Shown in pieces: positions 1 to 9,502 of a stretch of 64,000 bases of DNA. Within the stretch, counting starts at the first letter, position 1, and the number at the start of each line of letters is the position of its first letter. Where the stretch lies: assembly GCA_029817715.1 (NCBI GenBank), contig JARUPY010000189.1:1860001-1924000 (forward strand), in the 5' to 3' direction. The notes beneath the pieces are model-generated. The model was not told the origin of the DNA, ran no database searches, and saw only the letters and a program-made list of their open reading frames with translations. The position numbers were made by a program, and so were the translations under genes. This stretch comes from Melastoma dodecandrum (lineage: Eukaryota > Streptophyta > Magnoliopsida > Myrtales > Melastomataceae).

Positions 1-2242
1 CTCCATCATCCGAGACTCCTACACCGGCACCGGCGCCGTCGCCCGCGGTGCTGGCTGCCGCGGCGAGGGAGAAGAAGGAAGAGATGATGAAGAGGAAGAA
101 GGACGAGGAAGGCCTCCACCTCCTGACCCTCCTGTTGCAATGTGCCGAGGCGGTGTCAGCCGACAACTTGGATGAGGCCAACAAGATGCTCCTAGAGATC
201 TCTGAGCGCTCGACTCCCTACGGCACCTCGGCACAGCGCGTGGCTGCATACTTCTCCGAGGCCATCTCCGCACGCCTCATCAACTCCTGCCTCGGTATCT
301 ACTCGCCCCTCCCTAGCGCACCCCTCGCCCACAAGATCTCCGCCGCATTCCAGGTACGTACTCGACACCGGACAACTCTCTTTCACCCCATCATCCATCC
401 TCTGGTCCTCGCCTCATTCCATCGCCTCATCCCTAGGTATTCAACGGGCTGAGCCCATTCGTGAAGTTCTCGCACTTCACCGCAAACCAAGCCATCCAAG
501 AGGCATTCGAGAGGGAGGACCGGGTGCACATAATCGACCTGGACATAATGCAGGGCCTGCAGTGGCCCGGTCTATTCCACATCCTGGCGACGAGGCCAGG
601 GGGACCACCCCATGTAAGGGTAACAGGGCTGGGGACGTCCAAGGAGGCCCTGCAAGCAACGGGCAAGCGGCTAAGGGACTTTGCAGACAAGCTCGGGCTA
701 CCGTTCGAGTACGTAGGGGTGGCGGAGAAGGTGGGGAACCTTGACCCGGATCGGCTTGGGGTGAGCAAGAGGGAGGCCGTGGCCGTGCACTGGTTCCAGC
801 ACTCCCTTTACGACGTTACAGGGTCGGATACAAAAACCCTCTGGCTACTCCAAAGGTAAGAAACACTGAATTCATTTCAACACATTCATGCCCTTTCTTT
901 CCTTCGTCTCAAAATTTTTCAATTTTGATTTATTGTGGTAACTTTTTTTTTGTGGGCGTTCCTTTTTAATTTGATCCCTAATCCCTATGACGGCATTTTG
1001 ATCTGGATCTGGGTTTAGGCTATTCTGTTCCCCCCCCCCCCTTCCATCTTTTGATTTCTTGGATTGGGATGAGTGAAAAAGTTTTGCTACAACTTTTCCT
1101 ATTCCCAATGTAAGAACTAAAAAGGTGCTCATTTTGGGAAGTAGATAGATTGATAGGCAATTTATTTACCACCAGCTCTAATAATCTGAATTTGGGTTAA
1201 AGAGAGGTCGTCTTAAATGTTGGTGACTTGGGGGGGGGGGGGGGGGCGAATTTAACACATTGTGGTTGTTCTAGTGTCAGTTGTTCTTTGTTGGGTTACT
1301 TGTGGACTTTACTCATGTGTCTAAAAATCTAACCCAATCAAAATGTGTTGTATGATTGAGTTATTGCTTTGGGCCTTTGATTTTGATAGTTGATGTAATG
1401 GGGGAAAATAATAAAGTGGGTATTTATGAGCTCTACTGTTATTAACTTTTTAACATTATGATTCACAAAAAAAGGAAGAAAACAAAACACCAAGGAAAAT
1501 CCAACTTGTCTCCTCCCCCACATCCATCTTTTTTTCTTTTCCTGTGCTACTTCTTTTTCTAAGCACCCTTTTTGTTCCCATTCATAGTCATGGTTCACAA
1601 ATTCTTTGTAAGAGGAGTAGTAGTAGTAGTATGTATGTAATAAGTCACATGAATATAAGTACCATTGCTGTTCATATGAATTTTAGCTATCAGAAGTCTA
1701 ATCGATACTGTTATTACTGAGGAAATGTTGGACCTGTGTGATGAATTGGTGTTTGTGATGATTTTGGCAACCTCAGATTGGCACCAAAGGTAGTAACCGT
1801 GGTGGAACAGGACCTCAGCCATGCCGGGTCGTTTCTCGGCAGGTTCGTGGACGCCATACACTACTACTCCGCCCTGTTCGACTCGTTGGGCGCGAGCTAC
1901 TGCGAGGAGAGCGAGGAGAGGCATGTGGTGGAGCAGCAGCTCCTGTCGCGGGAGATCAGGAATGTTCTTGCGGTTGGGGGGCCTTCTAGGATGGGTGAGG
2001 TCAAGTTCGGGAGCTGGAGGGAGAAGTTGCAGCAGGCCGGGTTCCGTGGGGTGTCGCTCGTGGGGAATGCCGCAACCCAGGCTACTCTTCTCCTGGGGAT
2101 GTTCCCTTGTAACGGGTACACGCTGGTGGAGGATAACGGGACGTTGAAGCTCGGGTGGAAGGACCTCTGTCTTCTCACCGCGTCCGCTTGGAGTCCTTTG
2201 AACGTCGCTCCCGGTTTCGTCGGCGGGGTTCAACATTACTGA
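1..2242 (+). CDS. SCR: SCARECROW-like GRAS transcription factor, 3' part (5' end outside window)
   Basis: This is a plant-specific GRAS transcription regulator. In the SCARECROW family it acts in the nucleus with SHORT-ROOT and controls endodermis/ground-tissue patterning. Three exons are visible: 1-353 (frame opens at base 3), 437-855 and 1777-2242 (TGA), with GT-AG introns of 83 and 921 bp; phase closes and gives about 411 visible residues. In order, I see LHRI ([12 protein letters not shown] at about residues 45-57), the VHIID box ([18 protein letters not shown], from base 524), the PFYRE region, and the SAW region ending in LTASAW near the C-terminus. LHRI-to-SAW wording is close to SCR rather than SHR, SCL or DELLA proteins. 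The variable N-terminal region and start codon lie left of the window, so no promoter is visible. Intron 2 carries a 12-base C run (1030-1041) and a 17-base G run (1230-1246). A copia element sits about 210 bp downstream. Orthology to SCR itself rather than a close paralogue is inferred. Confidence 0.93.
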
Positions 2243-2448
2243 TCTCCAGCCGATGATCATCATGGCTAAATGTAATTGTCGGATTTCCAAGAGTTTGGGA
2301 AGATTTTGGTATTAGGAAATTATTAAGAAATTGCAATCTCTTTATAAAGAGCGGTTATCATGTTCTTGGTGTCCAAATTTATAGCAAGTTCAAGACATAT
2401 AAACCACTTAGTTATCAGTAATCTCGTCGGAGAGCCAACGAGAGTGTA
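2243..2448. other. SCARECROW 3' flank
   Basis: AT-rich sequence between the SCR stop codon and the copia element. It probably holds the SCR 3' UTR. I see no coding region or clear polyadenylation signal. Confidence 0.4.
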
Positions 2449-2453
2449 CGAAA

Positions 2454-2916
2454 TGTTAGAAATAATAATTTCATTAGGTGGCCCGACCTTTATGTTCAGT
2501 CATACACGAATTATCCGGATATTGGGCCTGATTAAGTGATCTAATTTATATCAATATTCAGAGGGTCCAATTGACGTCTCGTTAAAATATAGGGGTATAT
2601 TATGCAGATACCGCAATAATCTCTTATTCTGTGATGGGTGGAATTGAAGAGATTATTAACCTCAGGGACTTAATTGTCAATGAGGGGTTATGGTCCCCAG
2701 GCCATGCGAATATAAGACAACTGTAGGGCATCCCATTACCCTAATCAGTTTTACATACGTCAAAAATCGTAAAGGCATAGAAGACCAAAACCTAGGCGTT
2801 CATCGAAAAGGCTCTTCAGGTTTCCAATGGATTCACCAGGTACGCTTCCGCATCTAGACTTTGATCTCGATAATTCGACATGTGTGTTCCCAACTTTATG
2901 TGGATTAAATCTGACA
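2454..2916 (+). repeat. 5' LTR of the copia element
   Basis: Starts TGTTAGAAATAATAATTTC and ends ATTAAATCTGACA, with TG...CA termini. A TATAAG promoter box is at 2711-2716. An ATG at 2827 followed by a CAGGTACG-type splice donor lies inside it. It is about 97 percent identical to the 3' LTR. Confidence 0.95.
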
Positions 2917-2918
2917 AG

Positions 2919-2930
2919 TGGTGTTAGAGC
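2919..2930 (+). promoter_or_regulatory. Primer binding site of the copia element
   Basis: TGGTGTTAGAGC starts 2 bases after the LTR. It matches 10 of 12 bases of the usual plant copia site for initiator methionine tRNA (TGGTATCAGAGC). Confidence 0.75.
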
Positions 2931-3855
2931 CGATCATGTGTTGAATTATTGGGAATTGGGAATTAGGGTTTGAGATTTTTTTATTAATCAGGAAAAGGAC
3001 GAATTTTTGTTGTGCTTTAATTTTTTTTTTCTAAAGGGGGGGGAGATCTTTGTTCATCCGACCTCTGTTCTTGGGTTCCTTTTTCCTGATTGTTGATTAT
3101 TATGTTCAAATCCGTTGTGTTTTGTGTTTAATCCTCGTGTTTCATCGAGGGATTGAGTTTATGATTTCGGATTACGGTGGCCGAGCGTTCGACGTGGTCT
3201 CCGGCAGCTGTTACGGCACCGGATTCCACAACCAAGGTCCATGGATTCGGTCTCGGGGCATGGTTCCGTCCGTCCGGTTCAATTTTTACCGGTTTAAACC
3301 CATAAAGTGACTTTCGGATATAATTAAGTTAAGTTTCATGCTGAATTTGGGGGTTTTCAGTCCTGATTTCGAGCATTTCAGATCAAATTTTACCGGTTGT
3401 TTGGATCTGAAAAGTAATGGCATATTCTGGAAGTCTGTATTTTAAAGTGGGTGGACTGGAGCAACATCTCCCCCCGGAGCTCTCTCGTGTAGGGAAATCC
3501 ATTTTGAATATAAGATGATGTGTTTGGTTTTCATGGGGATATTGATCGGCCCCTCAGAAGGCACTGTTTTGTCGAATTCCATACATGCACCCATAGTATT
3601 AGATACGAGACTATCTTTTGGATATCTATGTGAACATTGAGTTGGCCCCTCGGAAGGCTTATTTATTTAACAGGATTGACGGTCTGTATCTGATTGCTGC
3701 ACTGGGATACCGCTTGCAAGTTGACATCACGGTCCTTCGATAGGGTGTTAATGTTGCACTGGTGTCTTAATGGGACTTGCCATTATTTATATTTCATTTT
3801 ATTTGGTTATTGATTGAGTGAGCTGATACATTTACTCTGTTTGTTCTCTTTTCAG
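2931..3855 (+). other. Copia 5' leader, probably an intron
   Basis: An untranslated leader of about 0.9 kb lies between the primer site and gag. Short open frames here (for example 3050-3310) show no family resemblance. The leader ends in a pyrimidine-rich TTTGTTCTCTTTTCAG, a good splice acceptor directly before the gag frame, which fits the donor inside the LTR at 2840. Confidence 0.5.
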
Positions 3856-4774
3856 CTGTTACTCCTACTACCAACGTCAGTGTTGCACTGAACTCCATCC
3901 CTGTGCTTAACGGCACAAACTTTAGACTCTGGAAAGAGCACATTGAGAACAATCTCGCTGTTTTGGATTTGGACATGGCACTTCGGGTTGATCGCCCCGC
4001 CGCTCCTTCAGATGATAGTTCGGCTACTGTTAAACAGAACTATGAGCGGTGGGAGAGATCTAATCCCCTATGTCTGATGATCATGAAGCGTGCTATTCCA
4101 AACAATTTTCGGGGCGCTATGTCCGATGTGACAAACGCCAAACAGTTCCTAGCCGATATAGAGAAACGTTTTGAGAAAAACGAAAAGGCTGAGACGAGTG
4201 CGCTTCTAGCGTCTCTTTTCTCAAAAAGATACAGCGGCAAGGGGAACATACGTGAGTACATCATAGAGATGTCTAACATCGCTTCCAAGCATAAGGCACT
4301 CAAGCTAGATCTCTCGGATGATCTGTTGGTGCATCTGGTTTTGATATCCCTTCCTGCACACTTCAGTCATTTTAAGGTCAGTTATAACTGTCAAAAGGAG
4401 AAATGAAGCCTCAATGAGCTCATTTCTCACCTAATGCAAGAAGAGGACAGAATGAAGCGAGATAAGACTGAGAGTGCTCACTTGGCGTCCCACGTAAGGA
4501 CAATGCTAAGAAGAAGAAGAGCATTCAGGCTGCTGCGGTTGCCCCGCACCAGAAGAAGCAGATGAAGGAGGTCGCTCCTTTGGATTCTGATACCTGCTTC
4601 TTCTGCAAGAACAAGGGGCACAAGAAGATTCAGTGTGCCGGATACCGTGACTGGCGCAAGAAGAAGGGTAATCTTCTCACTTTGGTTTGTTCTGAAGTTA
4701 ATTTAGCTTTGGTACCTGAGAGCACTTGGTGGGTAGATTCTGGTGCTACTACTCACATTAGTGTCTCTATGTAG
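3856..4774 (+). pseudogene. Copia gag and protease start (broken)
   Basis: The frame from 3858 encodes a copia-type Gag (NGTNFRLWKEHIENNL, later KYSGKGNIREYI-like wording at 4231-4262) and is stopped by TGA at 4404-4406. Gag-like sequence resumes in other frames. A CCHC zinc knuckle of the form C-x2-C-x4-H-x4-C lies at about 4594-4635, and the aspartic protease signature WWVDSGATTHIS at about 4728-4763 is followed by TAG at 4772. Gag forms the virus-like particle and the protease cleaves the polyprotein. Here the stops make the product non-functional. Confidence 0.85.
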
Positions 4775-7700
4775 GGTTGCCTGAACTGGCGAGCTCCAGT
4801 TGATGCTGAAAGATTCATCTATGTGGGAGACGGCAAGTCAGTGAAGGTAGAGGCCATTGGGACTTTTAGGCTGTTATTGAGAACTGGTTCCTATCTAGAC
4901 CTGAAGGAGACTTTTGTAGTACCGTCTTTTAGACGGAATTTGATTTCTGTTTCTGCATTGGACAAATTTGGTTATTCTTGTTCCTTCGGAAACTGTCAGT
5001 TTAGTCTCTTTTATGGTTCCCGTACTATTGGTACTGGTTCATTATCAGCATATGACAGACTTTATTTATTGGATACAATGGCCTCATTTAATGAAACCTT
5101 GTGCTTCAGTTCTCGTGGTACGAAGCGTAAATTGACTGATAGGAATTCTGCCATTTTGTGGCACAAACGTTTGGGTCACATTTCCAAACAGCGCATTCAG
5201 CGGCTTGTGTCGGACGGAATTCTGGATATCCCTGATATGGCGGACCTACAGGTCTGCATTGAGTGCATTAAGGGTAAACAGACAAACATTAGGCACCTTG
5301 ATGCCAACCGGAGTACGGATGTCTTAGAACTTGTGCATACAGATATCTGTGGGCCTTTCCCTACGGCATCCCGGAATGGCCAACAGTACTTCATTTCGTT
5401 CATAGACGACTACTCTCGGTTTGGCTATCTGTTTCTGATCAGTGAGAAGTCTCAGGCTCTGGACAAGTTCAAGGCGTATAAGGCTGAAGTTGAGAACCAA
5501 CTAGGCAAAAGGATTAAGGCTGTCAGGTCTGACCGTGGTGGTGAATACTACGGCAGATATGACGAATCAGGTGAACAACATCCAGGTCCTTTCGCTAAGT
5601 TCCTAGAGGAATGCGGTATCGTCCCTCAGTACACTATGCTGGGTAGTCCTACGATGAACGGTGTGGCTGAAAGACGAAACATAACACTTAAGGACATGGT
5701 GAGGAGTATGATTAGTCATTCTACCTTACCAGATTCTCTCTGGGGCGAAGCACTTAAGACCGCAGTATATTTACTCAACAGCGTGCCAACTAAGGCCGTT
5801 CAGAAAACCCCTTATTAACTATGGTATGGCAAGAAGCCAAATTTAAAGCATTTACACATTTGAGGTTGTCCAGCTGAGGCAAGGCCTTACAGGCCACATG
5901 AGAAGAAACTGGACTCTAGAACGGTTAGTTGTTATTTTGTTGGTTACTCTGAGAAGTCTAGGGGTTTCAAGTTTTTTGATCCCACTGCCAGATCGTTCTT
6001 TGAGACGAGAAATGTCTGATTTTTTGAGGATGTTAAGTTTGAAAGGGGAGATAAGGTTAAGGATGTCGTCTTTGAAAAGAGGAAACAGTTTCTCTTCCTT
6101 CGGTTATTGTTCCGGATCTTGATCTGGTGCAACAAGACGACAATGAGGTACTCCCTCTTCAGGCTGAAGAGGCTATTCCAAATGAACAAATTCAATGACC
6201 TCAAGAGATTGTGCCACTTAGGAGATCTACTCGAGAGAGGAGAAGCGCGATTTCGGACGATTTCGTCGTATATCTCCAGGAGAATGAGGAAGGCATTGGA
6301 ATGACAGAGGATGACCCGGTCAACCTTGTGAGGCCATGCAGAGCTCCGAATCTCAGAAGTGAATTGATGCCATGAAGGATGAGATGAAGTCAATGGCTGA
6401 CAATGACGTTTGGGATCTCGTTCCACTGCCCATTGGTGTGAAACCTATTGGTTGCAAATGGATTTTTAAGACCAAAAGGGATTCTAAGGGCAATGTGGAG
6501 AGATATAAGGCTCGTCTAGTCGCCAAAGGCTTTACTCAAAAGGAAGGCATTGATTATACAGAGACTTTTTCTCTGGTTTCTTCGAAAGACTCTTTCAGGG
6601 TTATTATGGCACTTGTGGCTCATTTTGATCTCGAGCTACATCAGATGGATGTAAAGACAGCGTTTCTCAATAGCGACATTGATGAGACGATTTATATGGT
6701 GCAGCCAGAATACTTTGCTTCGCAAGATGCAGAGAAAATGGTGTGCAAACTTAAGAAATCCATCTACGGGTTTAAGCAGGCTTCTCGTCAGTGGTATTAC
6801 AAATTTCATCAAGTCATCGTCTCATTTGGTTTCAAGGCTAATATCGTTGATGAATGCGTGTCCACAAGTTCAGTGGGAGTAAGTTCATTTTCCTGGTTTT
6901 GTACGTCGATGATATATTGATTGCAAGTAACGATGTAGGCTTATTGCACGGAACTAAGAAATTTCTCTCGGAGAAATTCGAGATGAAGGATCTTGGTGAT
7001 GCCTCTTTTGTATTAGGGATCCAGATTCACCGAGATCGCTCTCGGGGTATTCTTGGATTATCATAGAAGAGCTACATCGAGAAAGTGCTGATGAGGTACG
7101 GGTTAAAGGACTGCAGACCAGGAGATACCCCTGTAGCTAAAGGAGACAAATTCAGTCTCAATCAGTGCCCCAAGAATAATTTTGAGATTCAGGAGATGTA
7201 GAAGATTCCTTATGTGTCGGCATTTGGGAGTCTGATGTACGCTCAAGTCTGTACGCGTCCGGATATTGCGTACATAGTAGGGATGTTGGGGAGGTACTTG
7301 AGTAACCCGGGCGTGGATCATTGGACAGCAGCCAAACGGGTCTTGAGATATCTACAGAGAACAAAGCATTTCATGCTCACTTACTGGAGACCAGATCAGT
7401 TGGAGATCATCGGGTATTCTGACTCCGATTTTGGTGGATGCCTAGACAGTCGTCGATCCATGTCAGGTTATGTTTATCTGCTAGTTGGAGGAGCTATTTC
7501 CTGGAAGAGCGCTAAGCAGAAGCTCACAGCGTCTTCAACCATGGAAGCAGAATATATAGCTTGTTTTGAGGCATCCAATCATGGGGTATGGCTGCGGAAT
7601 TTTGTCACAGGGCTGCGCATCATTGACAGCATTGAGAGACCGCTTAAGTTATTCTGTGACAATAAGTCGGCAGTGATGTACTCCAACAGCAACAGGAGCT

Positions 7701-7894
7701 CTTCGAGGTCTAAGCACATTGACATCAAGTTCCTGGCTGTAAAAGATAGGATTCAGAGTGGCTCTTTATCTATAGAGCACATCGGTACATCTTCCATGAT
7801 TGTGGATCCATTTACTAAGCCGTTACCGCCAAGGGTCTTTCACCAATATGTTGCTCGTATGGGTGTTATATCACTAGATGATGTAATGGTTTAG
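4775..7894 (+). pseudogene. Copia pol remnant: integrase, reverse transcriptase, RNase H (broken)
   Basis: The stretch 4823-5818 carries the GAG-pre-integrase zinc finger (WHKRLGHIS ... [10 protein letters not shown]) and the integrase core, with Asp in HTDICGPF, Asp in [10 protein letters not shown] and Glu in [11 protein letters not shown] ends it at 5816. Bases 5819-6371 are frame-shifted connector. Reverse transcriptase resumes at 6372 (GCKWIFKTKRDSKGNVERYK, HQMDVKTAFLNSDI) and includes the YVDD catalytic box at about 6905-6920, reached only after a frame change. RNase H runs 7214-7894 (GYSDSDFGGCLDSRRSMSGY, TMEAEYIA, DNKSAV). At least four stops or shifts separate the domains. Confidence 0.9.
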
Positions 7895-8264
7895 TGGGAG
7901 ATGTTACTTTGATTAATTTAAGTTGTACGTACACTTTTGAACTTCAGTTTCAGTTTTGGTTTCGTTTTTAGTTTCGGTTACACTCTGGATCGAGAATTTA
8001 TGGATCTCACCTTAGGAGGACCAGTTGGAAATAGGCATGTACAGATCACATCTTATGTAATTTCCATGCTGCGCACCTATACTTGGTCTATGTCGTTGAG
8101 TGTGTTGGTATTTGCGATTAATGACAGCGAAAGCCGCTTTAGTCCTGATACTGATATGCTTGATGGACCAGACTGTTGAGATGGTTGATAGGGATATGTT
8201 TTATGGAGATCTCATTTAGTGTGTTATGACTGTTCGGTTTTATCAGTCGGTCCAAGTGGGAGAT
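7895..8264 (+). other. Copia 3' untranslated region with polypurine tract
   Basis: About 370 bp between the end of RNase H and the 3' LTR. The purine run AAGTGGGAGA (8254-8263) directly precedes the LTR and is the expected plus-strand primer. An 80-residue open frame at 7937-8179 has no recognisable family. Confidence 0.75.
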
Positions 8265-8726
8265 TGTTAGAAATAATAATTTCATTAGGTGGCCCGACCT
8301 TTATATTCAGTCATACACGAACTATCCGGATATTGGGCCTGATTAAGTGATCTAATTTATATCAATATTCAGAGGGTCCAATTGACGTCTCGTTAAATAT
8401 AGGGGTATATTGTGCAAATACCGCAATAATCTCTTATTCTGTGATGGGTGGAATTGAAGAGATTATTAACCTCAGGGACTTAATTGTCAATGAGGGGTTA
8501 TGGTCCCCAGGCCATGCGAATATAAGACAACTGTAGGGCATCCTATTACCCTAATCAGTTTTACATACGTAAAAAATCGTAAAGGGCTGGAAGACCAAAA
8601 CCTAGGCGTTCATCGAAAAGGCTCTTCAGGTTTCCAATGGATTCACCAGGTACGTTTCTGCATCTAGACTTTGATCTCGGTAATTCGACATGTGTGTTCC
8701 TAGTTTTATGTGGATTAAATCTGACA
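8265..8726 (+). repeat. 3' LTR of the copia element
   Basis: Begins TGTTAGAAATAATAATTTC and ends CTGACA, matching 2454-2916. It is followed directly by the target duplication CGAAA. The ATG-plus-splice-donor stretch seen in the 5' LTR is kept here at about 8638. Confidence 0.95.
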
Positions 8727-8731
8727 CGAAA

Positions 8732-9502
8732 TACATCACGATATAATGGAGACTGAAAAGGTTTAAGAAATATGGTTGTCAAGACTTTTAAACAAATAGA
8801 AATGTAAAAAACGAGAACATAAACATAGGAACAAAAACACTTATTTCCATTTCTGGAGAAAAAATTATAAGTACACAATAACCGCTATATTAGAACGGGG
8901 TCTTTGAATGATTGTCGTGTTTTTATTACAAATGACTGATCGCATATTTATACTAACATTTAATCCTACGTGGACAATAATCGTTAATAAAACCGCTAAT
9001 GTAACTGCTAACACAATTGTTATACACGTTTTGCACATGTTTTATTTACACTAACTGCACACCATATACTTTGATCAAGTCATGATGAAGTTCCCATCGA
9101 AAATCGACCAAGTCTTAAAACATCAATTGAGACTCTTCCTTCGATTGTTACTTCATTCGACGGGGTCTCGGTCGAACTTCGCCTTGTCCGTACTTCGACA
9201 CGTCCTACTTCGACGCGCCCTATTTCGACGTCTTTGAACTTCGATCGAGTGCTCCTTCGACCGCATTTACCATCACAATAATGGGCTGTGGCATTATTGA
9301 AGCCCAAAATAGCTTTACAGTGTAAACAAATGTATATACTAAGCTACCCGTATTCGATCGTGCGTCAATGTTTGGAGTTTAGACAAACGTATGAAGATCT
9401 AGAGACTGTTAAAAAGAGATTGCTCTAGGAGTTATGATCGTCTGCTCCATTTATTGAACACTAAGGAGTCACCTTCGGACGTTCAGAAGCCTGCTATGAA
9501 AG
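8732..9502. other. Intergenic, with a TTCGA-rich stretch
   Basis: No gene is seen. Bases 9095-9265 contain TTCGA or TCGAC about every 10-20 bases (for example CTTCGACACG, CTTCGACGCG, TTTCGACGTC), which looks like an eroded short tandem repeat. The part nearest 9503 probably includes the receptor kinase 3' UTR. Confidence 0.45.

Larger units (their letters stand above)
2449..8731 (+). mobile_element. Ty1-copia LTR retrotransposon, complete ends, broken coding region
   Basis: A full-length insertion on the plus strand: 5-bp target duplication CGAAA (2449-2453 and 8727-8731), 5' LTR, primer binding site, leader, gag, protease, integrase, reverse transcriptase, RNase H, polypurine tract and 3' LTR. 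Integrase before reverse transcriptase is the copia order. The coding region has stops at 4404, 4772, 5816, 7064 and about 7198, and a frame-scrambled stretch at 5819-6371, so it cannot encode its own polyprotein. By my hand count the LTRs differ at about 15 positions plus one 1-bp indel over about 462 bp, roughly 3 percent, which indicates a fairly recent insertion. It lies about 210 bp past the SCR stop codon and could influence that gene's 3' end. Confidence 0.95.

Noticed and set aside
1230..1246. Long G runs here and at about 46969-46981 and 61062-61078
   Set aside because: They are homopolymer runs in introns and sequencing or assembly length errors are likely. I see no role.
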